Assembly: GCA_035476855.1 (NCBI GenBank)
Contig: DATILC010000240.1
Span: forward strand, 1 to 24,265
Reading direction: 5' to 3'
From: Solimonas_A sp035476855
GTDB taxonomy: Bacteria > Pseudomonadota > Gammaproteobacteria > Nevskiales > Nevskiaceae
Length of the DNA: 24,265 nucleotides
Of the stretch, positions 8,193-15,877 are shown in pieces (within the stretch, counting starts at the first letter, position 1; each line of letters begins with the position of its first letter). The notes beneath the pieces are model-generated. The model saw only the letters and a list, made by a program, of their open reading frames with translations. It was not told the DNA's origin and ran no database searches. Position numbers and translations under genes: made by a program.

Positions 8193-8195
8193 AAT
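8190..8195 (+). promoter_or_regulatory. Candidate -10 element of accA (leaderless start)
   Basis: TAAAAT, whose first three bases are the dnaE stop codon, ends 8 nt before the A of the accA ATG. A weak TTCGCC lies 18 bp upstream as a possible -35. There is no Shine-Dalgarno-like sequence between it and the ATG. Confidence 0.45.
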
Positions 8196-8202
8196 CACCT
8201 CT

Positions 8203-9165
8203 ATGAACCTGAATTTCCTCGATTTCGAGCAGCCTATCGCCGAGCTTCAGCAGAAGATCGAAGAGCTGCGCTTCGCCACCTCTGGCAGCGGCGTCAACCT
8301 CACCGAGGAAATCGCCCGGCTCGACGTCAAGAGCCGTGAACTGACCGAGCAGATCTTCGCCAACCTCACGCCCTGGCAGGTCGCACAGCTGGCGCGTCAC
8401 CCGCAGCGCCCCTACGCGCTCGACTACATCAAGACGCTGTTCACCGAGTGGGAGGAACTGCACGGTGACCGCCACTACTCCGACGATCCCAGCATCGTCA
8501 GCGGCGTCGCCCGGCTGGAAGGCCGCGCGGTCTGCATCATCGGCCAGCAGAAGGGCCGCGATGCCAAGGAGCGCGTCTACCGCAACTTCGGCATGCCCAA
8601 GCCCGAGGGCTACCGCAAGGCGCTGCGCATCATGAAGCTGGCAGAGAAGTTCAACCTGCCGATCCTCACCTTCATCGACACCCCGGGCGCTTACCCGGGC
8701 ATCGGTGCCGAGGAGCGCAACCAGTCCGAGGCGATCGCGCGCAACCTGTTCGAGTTATCGCGCCTGCGCACGCCGGTGCTGGCGACGGTGACGGGCGAGG
8801 GCGGTTCCGGCGGTGCGCTGGCCATCGGCGTCGCCGACCACGTCATGATGTTGCAGTACAGCATCTACTCGGTGATCTCGCCGGAGGGCTGTGCCTCGAT
8901 CCTGTTCAAGGACGCCGGGCGTGCCTCCGAGGCCGCCGAGGCCATGCGCATCACCTCGCGCGACCTGTTCCAGCACAAGCTGGTCGACGAGGTCGTGCCG
9001 GAACCGCTGGGCGGCGCCCACCGCGATCCGGCGGCGATGATGAACACGCTCAAGCAGAAGCTCATCTCCAACCTCGAGCGCCTGCGCCACACGCCGATGC
9101 CGCAGCTGCTGGCCAACCGCTACCAGCGGCTGATGTCCTACGGCGCGCACGACACGCTGAACTGA
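8203..9165 (+). CDS. accA: Acetyl-CoA carboxylase carboxyltransferase alpha subunit
   Basis: AccA pairs with AccD to move the carboxyl group from biotin on AccB to acetyl-CoA, giving malonyl-CoA for fatty-acid synthesis. The 320-residue length is standard. A helical N-terminus (Phe-Leu-Asp-Phe-Glu-Gln-Pro-Ile) precedes the crotonase-like core. The core has the oxyanion-hole segments Gly-Gln-Gln-Lys-Gly-Arg and Gly-Glu-Gly-Gly-Ser-Gly-Gly-Ala, and the Thr-Pro-Gly-Ala-Tyr-Pro-Gly motif. The frame is open upstream into dnaE, but the ATG at 8203 gives the canonical N-terminus. It lies 10 bp after dnaE, as in many gammaproteobacteria. Confidence 0.98.
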   Translation: MNLNFLDFEQPIAELQQKIEELRFATSGSGVNLTEEIARLDVKSRELTEQIFANLTPWQVAQLARHPQRPYALDYIKTLFTEWEELHGDRHYSDDPSIVSGVARLEGRAVCIIGQQKGRDAKERVYRNFGMPKPEGYRKALRIMKLAEKFNLPILTFIDTPGAYPGIGAEERNQSEAIARNLFELSRLRTPVLATVTGEGGSGGALAIGVADHVMMLQYSIYSVISPEGCASILFKDAGRASEAAEAMRITSRDLFQHKLVDEVVPEPLGGAHRDPAAMMNTLKQKLISNLERLRHTPMPQLLANRYQRLMSYGAHDTLN

Positions 9166-9189
9166 CCCCCGCGGCGCTCGGCCTGCCGG

Positions 9190-10488
9190 ATGAGCGCTGA
9201 CGAACTTCGACTGCCGCCCCTGCCGGACCTGCCGCGCGGGGCGCGGCTCTGGGTCGCGTTCAGCGGCGGCTGCGATTCCACCGTGCTGCTGCACCTGCTG
9301 AAGCGGGCCGGCGCTCGCCGCCTGCACGCGGCCCATGTGCACCATGGTCTGCAGGCTGCGGCCGACGACTGGCCGGCGCATTGCCGCAGGGTCTGTCGCC
9401 AGCTCGCGGTGCCCTTGAAGCTGCTGCGCGTGCAGGTCGATCCTGAGCATCCGGGCGGCCCCGAGGCGGCGGCCCGCGAGGCGCGCTATGCCGCGCTGCG
9501 CAGCCTGCTGCGGCCGGGCGATTGCCTGGTCACCGCCCATCACCTCGACGACCAGGCCGAAACGGTGCTGCTGCGGCTGCTGCGCGGCTCCGGCATTGCC
9601 GGCCTGGCGGCGATGCGGCCGCTGCTGGCCTTCGAGCCGGGCTGGTTGTGGCGGCCGTTGCTGGGCCTGCCGCGGGCCGGACTGCGCGCCTATGCCCTGC
9701 GCCTGGACCTCGACTGGGTCGAGGACCCGCAGAATCTCGATCCCGTCTACAGCCGCTCCTGGCTGCGGCGCGAGTTGATGCCGCGGCTGGAGCAGCGCTG
9801 GCCGCGGGCGGCAGAGTCGCTGGCCCGGTTCGCCGGCCATGCCGCCGAGGCCCAGCAACTGCTCGACGAACTGGCCGCCGAGGACCTCGCCCGGGTCCCG
9901 CAGGGCGATGGCCTGTCGGTTTCCGGCCTGCTGGCGATGTCGCCGGGACGCCGGCGCAACACGCTGCGTCACTGGCTGCGCAGCCAGGGTCAGGAGGCAC
10001 CGGCTGCCGGCCTGCTCGACCGTCTCGACACCGAACTGCTGGGCGCCAGCCCCGATGCCACGCCACGTCTGCGCTGTGGTGAACGCGAGTTCCGCCGCTA
10101 CCGCGACGGCCTCTACCTGCTGCCGCTGCTGCCGCCGGCACCGGTTCCGGGCCCGCGGCTGGCCTGGGGCCGGGGCCGTGAACTGGAACTGCCGCCTGGC
10201 TGCGGCCGCCTGCGCCTGCTGCGCGCCAGCAAGGTGCCGCTGGAGGTGTCGTTCCCGTCCGGCGGCGAACGCCTGCGGCCGGCCGGCTCGCAGCGCAGCC
10301 GCAGCCTGAAGAACCTGTTCCAGGAGGCCGGCATCCCGATCTGGGTGCGCAAACGCACGCCGCTGGTCCATCGCGGCGGGGAATTGGTCGCGGTGGCCGG
10401 CTTCTGGCGTCGCGAGGACGGCCCTGAACTGCTGTGGAACCACGATTTGCCGGGTGTTCCGGAACAAGTCACGCAACGTAAACATTGA
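9190..10488 (+). CDS. tilS: tRNA(Ile)-lysidine synthetase TilS
   Basis: TilS attaches lysine to C34 of the CAU-anticodon isoleucine tRNA, changing its decoding from AUG to AUA; it uses ATP. The 432-residue protein begins with the N-type ATP pyrophosphatase domain. Its PP-loop Ser-Gly-Gly-Cys-Asp-Ser is at residues 25-30, and the His-His-Leu-Asp-Asp-Gln-Ala-Glu-Thr motif (about 117-125) follows. The C-terminal domain ends with the Lys-Asn-Leu-Phe-Gln-Glu segment typical of bacterial TilS substrate-binding domains. It starts 24 bp after accA with no visible ribosome-binding site. The pyrG promoter lies across its stop codon. Confidence 0.96.
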   Translation: MSADELRLPPLPDLPRGARLWVAFSGGCDSTVLLHLLKRAGARRLHAAHVHHGLQAAADDWPAHCRRVCRQLAVPLKLLRVQVDPEHPGGPEAAAREARYAALRSLLRPGDCLVTAHHLDDQAETVLLRLLRGSGIAGLAAMRPLLAFEPGWLWRPLLGLPRAGLRAYALRLDLDWVEDPQNLDPVYSRSWLRRELMPRLEQRWPRAAESLARFAGHAAEAQQLLDELAAEDLARVPQGDGLSVSGLLAMSPGRRRNTLRHWLRSQGQEAPAAGLLDRLDTELLGASPDATPRLRCGEREFRRYRDGLYLLPLLPPAPVPGPRLAWGRGRELELPPGCGRLRLLRASKVPLEVSFPSGGERLRPAGSQRSRSLKNLFQEAGIPIWVRKRTPLVHRGGELVAVAGFWRREDGPELLWNHDLPGVPEQVTQRKH

Positions 10489-10513
10489 GAGGGGGAGGGG
10501 CATCCTTTAAAAT
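10485..10513 (+). promoter_or_regulatory. Promoter of pyrG-kdsA(-eno)
   Basis: TTGAGA (10485-10490, five of six matches to TTGACA) is 17 bp from TAAAAT (10508-10513, five of six). This is the best sigma-70 match in the window. The predicted start is near 10520, leaving a leader of about 12 nt before the first pyrG ATG. A very purine-rich GAGAGGGGGAGGGG fills the spacer. Confidence 0.75.
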
Positions 10514-10531
10514 CCCGCAAACTCCTCGCCG

Positions 10532-12226
10532 ATGACTCCCATGCCCGACGCGCCGCAACAGACGCGATTCATTTTTGTAACCGGGGGCGTGGTGTCCTCT
10601 CTTGGCAAAGGCATCGCCGCTGCCAGCCTGGGCGCGATCCTCGAATCGCGCGGTCTCAAGGTCAGCATGATCAAGCTGGACCCCTACATCAATGTTGATG
10701 CAGGGACCATGAGCCCGTTCCAGCACGGCGAGGTCTTCGTCACCGAAGACGGTGCCGAAACCGATCTCGATCTCGGACACTACGAACGTTTCCTGCGTGG
10801 CAAGACCACGCGCTACAGCAACCTGACCACCGGCCAGGTCTACCGCAACGTGCTCGAGAAGGAGCGCCGCGGCGACTACCTGGGCAAGACGGTGCAGGTG
10901 ATCCCGCATATCACCGACGAAATCCAGCAGGCCATCCGCAAGGGTGCGGCCGGCGCGGACATCTGCATGGTCGAGATCGGCGGCACGGTGGGCGATATCG
11001 AGTCGCTGCCGTTCATCGAGGCGATCCGCCAGTTCGGCCACGAGCTGGGCCGCAAGAACGCCCTCTACATGCACCTGACGCTGGTGCCTTACGTGAAGGC
11101 TTCCGGCGAGCTCAAGACCAAGCCGACGCAGCACTCGGTGAAGGAGCTGCGCGGCATCGGTATCCAGCCGGACGTACTGCTGTGCCGTTCCGAGCGCCCG
11201 CTGCCGGATACCGAGCGCCGCAAGATTGCGCTGTTCACCAACGTGCCCTATCAGGCCGTGATCGCGGCGATCGATCTCGACGACATCTACAAGATTCCGG
11301 CCTGGCTCAACCAGCAGGGCCTGGACCAGCTGGTGGTCGAGCACTTCGGCATCGAGGTCCGCAAGCCGGACCTGTCGGCCTGGGACTGGCTGGTCGAAGC
11401 CCGCGGCAAGACCGACCTCGACGTGCAGGTGGCGATGGTCGGCAAGTATGTCGACCTGGCCGATGCCTACAAGTCGCTGAACGAGGCGCTGGCGCATGCC
11501 GGCCTGCACACCGCGACTCGCGTCAAGATCCGCTACATCGAGTCCGAGGCGATCGAGACCCAGGGCGTGCGCATCCTGCAGGGCATGGATGCGATCCTGG
11601 TGCCCGGTGGCTTCGGCGAGCGCGGCGTGGAAGGCAAGATTGCCGCGGCGCGCTATGCCCGCGAGAACAAGATCCCCTACCTCGGCATCTGCCTCGGCAT
11701 GCAGGTCGCGGTGATCGAGTACGCGCGCAATGTCTGCAACCTTGGCGGTGCGCATTCCACCGAGTTCAACCCGCATACCGCGCATCCGGTGATCGGCCTG
11801 ATCACGGAATGGCGCGACGCCACCGGCTCGGTGCACCAGCGCAGCAGCCAGACCGGCAAGGGTGGCAGCATGCGCCTGGGCGTGCAGTCCTGCCGCCTCA
11901 AGGCCGGCTCGAAGGCGCGCGCGCTGTACAACTCCGAGATGATCGCCGAGCGTCACCGTCACCGCTACGAGTTCAACAACAACTACAAGCAGATCCTGTC
12001 GGAAAACGGCATGGATCTGGTTGCCGAATCGACCGAGAACGAACTGGTCGAGATGGTCGAACTGCCGAATCACCCGTTCTTCCTGGCCTGCCAGTTCCAT
12101 CCGGAATTCACCTCCACGCCGCGCGACGGTCACCCTCTGTTCGAGGGCTTCATCCGCGCTGCACGCGAGCATCATCTGGCCAACCAGGCCGGCCAAACCA
12201 ACGTTGCAGCCGCCAAGGTAGCCTAA
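10532..12226 (+). CDS. pyrG: CTP synthase
   Basis: PyrG makes CTP from UTP using ATP and glutamine. The 564-residue protein has the N-terminal amidoligase domain (Phe-Val-Thr-Gly-Gly-Val-Val-Ser-Ser-Leu-Gly-Lys-Gly, about 12-24). The C-terminal class I glutamine amidotransferase domain has nucleophile C387 (Leu-Gly-Ile-Cys-Leu-Gly; E. coli C379) and the Phe-His-Pro-Glu-Phe dyad segment. Two start codons are possible, 10532 and 10541, three codons apart. Neither has a Shine-Dalgarno sequence; I kept the first. The stop TAA shares one base with the kdsA ATG. Confidence 0.97.
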   Translation: MTPMPDAPQQTRFIFVTGGVVSSLGKGIAAASLGAILESRGLKVSMIKLDPYINVDAGTMSPFQHGEVFVTEDGAETDLDLGHYERFLRGKTTRYSNLTTGQVYRNVLEKERRGDYLGKTVQVIPHITDEIQQAIRKGAAGADICMVEIGGTVGDIESLPFIEAIRQFGHELGRKNALYMHLTLVPYVKASGELKTKPTQHSVKELRGIGIQPDVLLCRSERPLPDTERRKIALFTNVPYQAVIAAIDLDDIYKIPAWLNQQGLDQLVVEHFGIEVRKPDLSAWDWLVEARGKTDLDVQVAMVGKYVDLADAYKSLNEALAHAGLHTATRVKIRYIESEAIETQGVRILQGMDAILVPGGFGERGVEGKIAAARYARENKIPYLGICLGMQVAVIEYARNVCNLGGAHSTEFNPHTAHPVIGLITEWRDATGSVHQRSSQTGKGGSMRLGVQSCRLKAGSKARALYNSEMIAERHRHRYEFNNNYKQILSENGMDLVAESTENELVEMVELPNHPFFLACQFHPEFTSTPRDGHPLFEGFIRAAREHHLANQAGQTNVAAAKVA

Positions 12227-13059
12227 TGAAACTCTGTGGACGCGAAATCGGCCTCGATCAGCCGCTGTTCCTGATCGCTGGACCGGACACGCTGGAGTCC
12301 GAGCAGCTGGCGCTGGACGTCGCCGGCCACATCAAGCCGCTCGCCGAGAAGCTCGGCATTCTCTATATCTTCAAGGGCAGCTTCGACAAGGCCAACCGCA
12401 GCTCGCACAAGAGCTACCGCGGTCCGGGCCTCGAAGGCGGCCTGAAGATCATGGAGAAGGTCAAGAAGCAGATCGGCGTGCCGGTGCTGACCGATGTGCA
12501 CGAAGACACGCCGCTGGCGGAAGTGGCCAGCGTGATCGACGTGATCCAGACGCCGGCCTTTCTCTGCCGCCAGACCAACTTCATGCAGAGCGTGGCGAAG
12601 ACCGGCCGGCCGATCAACGTCAAGAAGGGGCAGTTCATGTCGCCCTGGGAGATGGGCAACGTCATCGAGAAGATGACTGCCGTCGCCCCGCATCAGTTCA
12701 TGCTCTGCGAGCGCGGCTTCTCCTTCGGCTACAACAACCTCGTCGCCGACATGCGCGGCCTGGCGATCATGCGCAAGTACGCCCCGGTGGTGTTCGACGG
12801 CACGCACACGGTGCAGCTGCCGGGCGGGCAGGGCAATGCTTCCGGCGGCATGCGCGAGATGATCCCGGTACTTGCACGCGCCGCGGTCGGTGCCGGCATC
12901 TCCGGCCTGTTCATGGAAACCCATCCGGATCCGGATTCGGCGCTCTGCGACGGCCCGAATTCGCTGCCGCTGAAGCTCATCGGCAACCTGCTGGAAACGC
13001 TGGTCGAGCTCGACCGCGTCGTCAAGAAGAGCGGCCTGCTCGAAACACAACTCGCCTGA
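12226..13059 (+). CDS. kdsA: 3-deoxy-8-phosphooctulonate synthase KdsA
   Basis: KdsA condenses phosphoenolpyruvate with arabinose 5-phosphate to give KDO 8-phosphate, the precursor of the inner LPS core sugar KDO. The 277-residue TIM-barrel protein has the Phe-Asp-Lys-Ala-Asn-Arg-Ser-Ser and Tyr-Arg-Gly-Pro-Gly substrate motifs, Asp-Val-His-Glu, Asn-Val-Lys-Lys-Gly-Gln-Phe and the C-terminal Glu-Thr-His-Pro-Asp-Pro. The position that is Cys in metal-dependent enzymes and Asn in the metal-independent E. coli enzyme is Asp here (D21 in Gly-Pro-Asp-Thr-Leu-Glu-Ser). The start overlaps the pyrG stop by one base. pyrG-kdsA-eno is a common order in proteobacteria. Confidence 0.96.
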   Translation: MKLCGREIGLDQPLFLIAGPDTLESEQLALDVAGHIKPLAEKLGILYIFKGSFDKANRSSHKSYRGPGLEGGLKIMEKVKKQIGVPVLTDVHEDTPLAEVASVIDVIQTPAFLCRQTNFMQSVAKTGRPINVKKGQFMSPWEMGNVIEKMTAVAPHQFMLCERGFSFGYNNLVADMRGLAIMRKYAPVVFDGTHTVQLPGGQGNASGGMREMIPVLARAAVGAGISGLFMETHPDPDSALCDGPNSLPLKLIGNLLETLVELDRVVKKSGLLETQLA

Positions 13060-13078
13060 TCATAAAAAGCCCAAGCAC

Positions 13079-14377
13079 ATGTCCCACATCGTCAAAGTCT
13101 CTGCTCTCGAAATCATCGACTCCCGCGGCAACCCCACCGTGGAGGCCGAGGTCGTCCTCGAATCCGGCGCCCGCGGCCGTGCCGCGTCGCCCTCCGGCGC
13201 CTCCACCGGCAGCCGCGAGGCGGTCGAACTGCGCGATGGCGCGCCCAAGGGCAAGGCCAAGCCGCGTTACCTGGGCAAGGGCGTGCTGAAGGCGGTGAAG
13301 AACGTCGAGACCGAGATCGCCACGGCGGTGATGGGCCTCGATGCGCAGGACCAGGGCCTGGTCGACCGCACGATGATCGAGCTCGACGGCACCGACAACA
13401 AGGCGCGCCTCGGTGCCAACGCGATCCTCGCGGTGTCGCTGGCCACGGCCAAGGCCGCGGCGGAAGAGAACTACCTGCCGCTGTATCGCCACCTCGGCGG
13501 TATTTCCAGCGTGACCCTGCCGGTGCCGATGATGAACGTCATCAACGGCGGCGCGCATGCCGACAACAACGTCGACATCCAGGAATTCATGATCCTGCCG
13601 GTCGGCGCCAAGAGCTTCTCCGAGGCCATGCAGTGGGGCGCCGAGGTGTTCCACACGCTCAAGGGCGTGCTCAAGGCGCGCAAGCTCAACACCGCGGTGG
13701 GCGACGAGGGCGGTTTCGCGCCGGACCTGCCGTCCAACGTCGCCGCACTCGACGTGCTGCTGCAGGCGATCGAGAAGGCCGGCTTCAAGCCGGGCAAGGA
13801 CATCTACCTGGGCCTGGACGTCGCCTCGACCGAGTTCTACGCCAAGGGCAAGTACACGCTGCACGGCGAGGGCAAGTCCTTCACCTCCGAGCAGTTCGCC
13901 GACTACCTCGCCGGCATCTGCGCCAAGTACCCGGTCATCTCGATCGAGGACGGTTGCGCCGAGGGTGACTGGAAGGGCTGGAAGTACCTGACCGAGAAGC
14001 TCGGCAACAAGGTACAGCTGGTCGGCGACGACCTGTTCGTGACCAACACCCGGATCCTTGCCGAAGGCATCATCCGCGGCGTCGCCAACTCGATCTTGAT
14101 CAAGCCGAACCAGATCGGCACCCTGACCGAGACCCTGGAAGCGATCCAGATGGCCACCGACGCCGGCTACACCAGCGTCGTCAGCCACCGCTCGGGCGAG
14201 ACCGAGGACGCCACCATCGCCGTCATCGCCGTCGGCACCAACGCGACCCAGATCAAGACCGGCTCGCTGTGCCGTTCGGACCGCATGGCCAAGTACAACC
14301 AGCTGCTGCGCATCGAGCGCGAACTGGGCAAGCGCGCCCGCTACCCGGGCGCTGGCGCTTTCCCGGTGGTCCTGTAA
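13079..14377 (+). CDS. eno: Enolase
   Basis: Enolase interconverts 2-phosphoglycerate and phosphoenolpyruvate, the latter being the KdsA substrate encoded just upstream. The 432-residue length is standard. Visible motifs are the N-terminal Asp-Ser-Arg-Gly-Asn-Pro-Thr-Val-Glu, the Ser-Gly-Ala-Ser-Thr-Gly loop, the signature Ile-Leu-Ile-Lys-Pro-Asn-Gln-Ile-Gly-Thr, and Ser-His-Arg-Ser-Gly-Glu-Thr-Glu-Asp. A TAAAAA stretch about 11 nt before the ATG could be a weak -10, but read-through from pyrG-kdsA is equally possible. The stop TAA forms the start of the ftsB -10-like hexamer. Confidence 0.98.
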   Translation: MSHIVKVSALEIIDSRGNPTVEAEVVLESGARGRAASPSGASTGSREAVELRDGAPKGKAKPRYLGKGVLKAVKNVETEIATAVMGLDAQDQGLVDRTMIELDGTDNKARLGANAILAVSLATAKAAAEENYLPLYRHLGGISSVTLPVPMMNVINGGAHADNNVDIQEFMILPVGAKSFSEAMQWGAEVFHTLKGVLKARKLNTAVGDEGGFAPDLPSNVAALDVLLQAIEKAGFKPGKDIYLGLDVASTEFYAKGKYTLHGEGKSFTSEQFADYLAGICAKYPVISIEDGCAEGDWKGWKYLTEKLGNKVQLVGDDLFVTNTRILAEGIIRGVANSILIKPNQIGTLTETLEAIQMATDAGYTSVVSHRSGETEDATIAVIAVGTNATQIKTGSLCRSDRMAKYNQLLRIERELGKRARYPGAGAFPVVL

Positions 14378-14380
14378 GCT
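14375..14380 (+). promoter_or_regulatory. Candidate -10 element of ftsB (leaderless start)
   Basis: TAAGCT, beginning with the eno stop codon, ends 7 nt before the A of the ftsB ATG. A weak CTGGCG lies 17 bp upstream as a possible -35. This is the same geometry as at rnhB, lpxD and accA. Confidence 0.4.
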
Positions 14381-14386
14381 GAGTCC

Positions 14387-14665
14387 ATGTCCAGCCGCGT
14401 CGCCATTGCAGTGCTCGCCCTGATGTTGACGGGGCTGCAGTGGCGGCTGTGGGTGGCTGACGGCGGCGTCGCCCACAACCACCGGCTCAGCGTGCAGGTC
14501 CAGGTGCAGGCCGATGAAAACGAGAAGCTGCGCGTCCGCAATGCCGCCCGCGATGCCGAGGTGCGCGACCTCGGCACCGGCACTGCCGCGATCGAGGCCC
14601 GTGCGCGCACCACGCTCGGCATGATCAAGCAGGGCGAGACCTTCTACCTCGTCGTGTCGCAGTAA
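14387..14665 (+). CDS. ftsB: Cell division protein FtsB
   Basis: FtsB is a small bitopic membrane protein of the divisome that forms the FtsQ-FtsB-FtsL complex and helps activate septal peptidoglycan synthesis. At 92 residues the size fits. It has one membrane segment (about 4-24, Val-Ala-Ile-Ala-Val-Leu-Ala-Leu-Met-Leu) and a periplasmic coiled coil (about 30-75) with the family's Asn/Asp-Ala-x-x-x-Asp-Leu spacing. It ends with the conserved Ala-Arg-x-x-Leu-Gly-Met-Ile-Lys-x-Gly-Glu-x-Phe-Tyr segment. The position eno-ftsB-ispD is a classical arrangement. Confidence 0.94.
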   Translation: MSSRVAIAVLALMLTGLQWRLWVADGGVAHNHRLSVQVQVQADENEKLRVRNAARDAEVRDLGTGTAAIEARARTTLGMIKQGETFYLVVSQ

Positions 14666-14681
14666 TCGCGGCGTCGTCCGC

Positions 14682-15392
14682 GTGAATTCCACTACGCGTT
14701 ACTGGGCCGTGCTTCCCGCTGCCGGCGGTGGCACGCGCATGGGCCTCAACCGGCCCAAGCAGTACCTGCCGCTGCGCGGGCGCACGCTGCTGGAATGGAG
14801 CCTGGCACCCTTCCTCGATACCGACTGGATCGACGGCATCGTCGTGGTGCTGGCCAAGAGCGATGCCGAGTACGCGAAACTGCCGATCGCACGCCACCCC
14901 AAGATCGTCACCACCATCGGCGGTGCTGCCCGTGCCGAATCGGTGCGGGCCGGGCTGGAGGTGGTGGCTGCGCGCAGCGCCGGTTTCGGCGAGGTCTATG
15001 CCCTGGTGCATGACGCCGCACGGCCCTGCGTGGTCTGGAACGACATCGAGAAGCTCTGCGACGAGGCGGCCGACGAGCACGGTGGCCTGCTGGCCCTGCC
15101 GGTCACCGACACGCTGAAGAAAGCCAAGAAGGGCAAGGTCGCGGGCACCGTGGACCGCAACTTTGTCTGGCGCGCGCAGACGCCGCAGTTGTTCCGCGTC
15201 GACCTGCTGATGCAGGCGCTGCGCGACTGCGACGAGCGCAACCTCGAAGTCACCGACGAGGCCAGCGCGATGGAACGGGCCGGCTACAAGCCGCGCCTGG
15301 TGCGCGGTCGCGAGAGCAACATCAAGGTGACCTACCCGGAAGACCTGCGCCTGGCGGAATTCTGGCTGTCGCAGCAGGAGAGCAGTCCTTGA
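14682..15392 (+). CDS. ispD: 2-C-methyl-D-erythritol 4-phosphate cytidylyltransferase IspD
   Basis: IspD activates methylerythritol phosphate with CTP in the MEP isoprenoid pathway, which supplies undecaprenyl phosphate and quinones. The 236-residue protein starts with a GTG at 14682, 16 bp after ftsB. The nucleotide-binding motif Pro-Ala-Ala-Gly-Gly-Gly-Thr-Arg-Met-Gly follows, then Pro-Lys-Gln-Tyr. Later motifs are His-Asp-Ala-Ala-Arg-Pro and Arg-Gly-Arg-Glu-Ser-Asn-Ile-Lys-Val-Thr. No good ribosome-binding site precedes the GTG. It overlaps ispF by four bases. Confidence 0.96.
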   Translation: MNSTTRYWAVLPAAGGGTRMGLNRPKQYLPLRGRTLLEWSLAPFLDTDWIDGIVVVLAKSDAEYAKLPIARHPKIVTTIGGAARAESVRAGLEVVAARSAGFGEVYALVHDAARPCVVWNDIEKLCDEAADEHGGLLALPVTDTLKKAKKGKVAGTVDRNFVWRAQTPQLFRVDLLMQALRDCDERNLEVTDEASAMERAGYKPRLVRGRESNIKVTYPEDLRLAEFWLSQQESSP

Positions 15393-15877
15393 ATTTCCGT
15401 ATCGGCCACGGCTTCGACGCCCACCGCATCGAGGCCGGCGAGGGTGTCCACCTCGGCGGCGTCCACATCCCCTGCGCGTATCGCATCATTGCCCACTCCG
15501 ACGGCGACGTGCTGATCCACGCGCTCTGCGATGCGCTGCTCGGCGCCATCGGCGGCGGCGACATCGGCAAGCTGTTCCCGGATACCGACGCGCAGTTCAA
15601 GGGCATCGACAGCCGCCGGCTGCTGGCCGAAGTGATGCGTCGCGTGCGCGCCGCCGGCTACGGCGTGGTCAATGCCGACCTGACCCTGATCGCGCAGGTG
15701 CCGCGCGTCTCGCCGCATACCGCGGCGATGCAGGTCAATCTGGCCGCCGACCTCGGCGTCGACACCTCCCGCGTCAACCTCAAGGCCACGACCAACGAGG
15801 GCATGGGGCATATCGGGCGCAAGGAAGGAATTGCGGCGCATGCGGTGGTGCTGCTGGGCGCCGCGCCGGCGGCATGA
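15389..15877 (+). CDS. ispF: 2-C-methyl-D-erythritol 2,4-cyclodiphosphate synthase IspF
   Basis: IspF cyclises CDP-methylerythritol 2-phosphate in the MEP pathway. The 162-residue protein uses a TTG start that overlaps the ispD stop (TTGA), preceded by an AGGAG ribosome-binding site about 8 nt upstream. Met as first residue gives the standard N-terminus. The zinc ligands lie in Gly-Phe-Asp-Ala-His (D10, H12), and the third in the Ile-Ala-His-Ser-Asp-Gly-Asp motif. The C-terminal Lys-Ala-Thr-Thr-Asn-Glu-Gly-Met-Gly motif is intact. The stop overlaps the next gene's ATG. Confidence 0.97.
   Translation: MNFRIGHGFDAHRIEAGEGVHLGGVHIPCAYRIIAHSDGDVLIHALCDALLGAIGGGDIGKLFPDTDAQFKGIDSRRLLAEVMRRVRAAGYGVVNADLTLIAQVPRVSPHTAAMQVNLAADLGVDTSRVNLKATTNEGMGHIGRKEGIAAHAVVLLGAAPAA

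Noticed and set aside
4473..8198. A 1241-codon open frame antisense to dnaE, and other long antisense frames
   Set aside because: GC-rich coding DNA commonly leaves the antisense frame open. The translations are His/Arg/Ala/Gln-rich without domains, and they mirror well-identified genes.
13060..13078. Strong independent promoter for eno
   Set aside because: Only a TAAAAA stretch 11 nt before the ATG and no -35 match; read-through from the pyrG promoter is sufficient.
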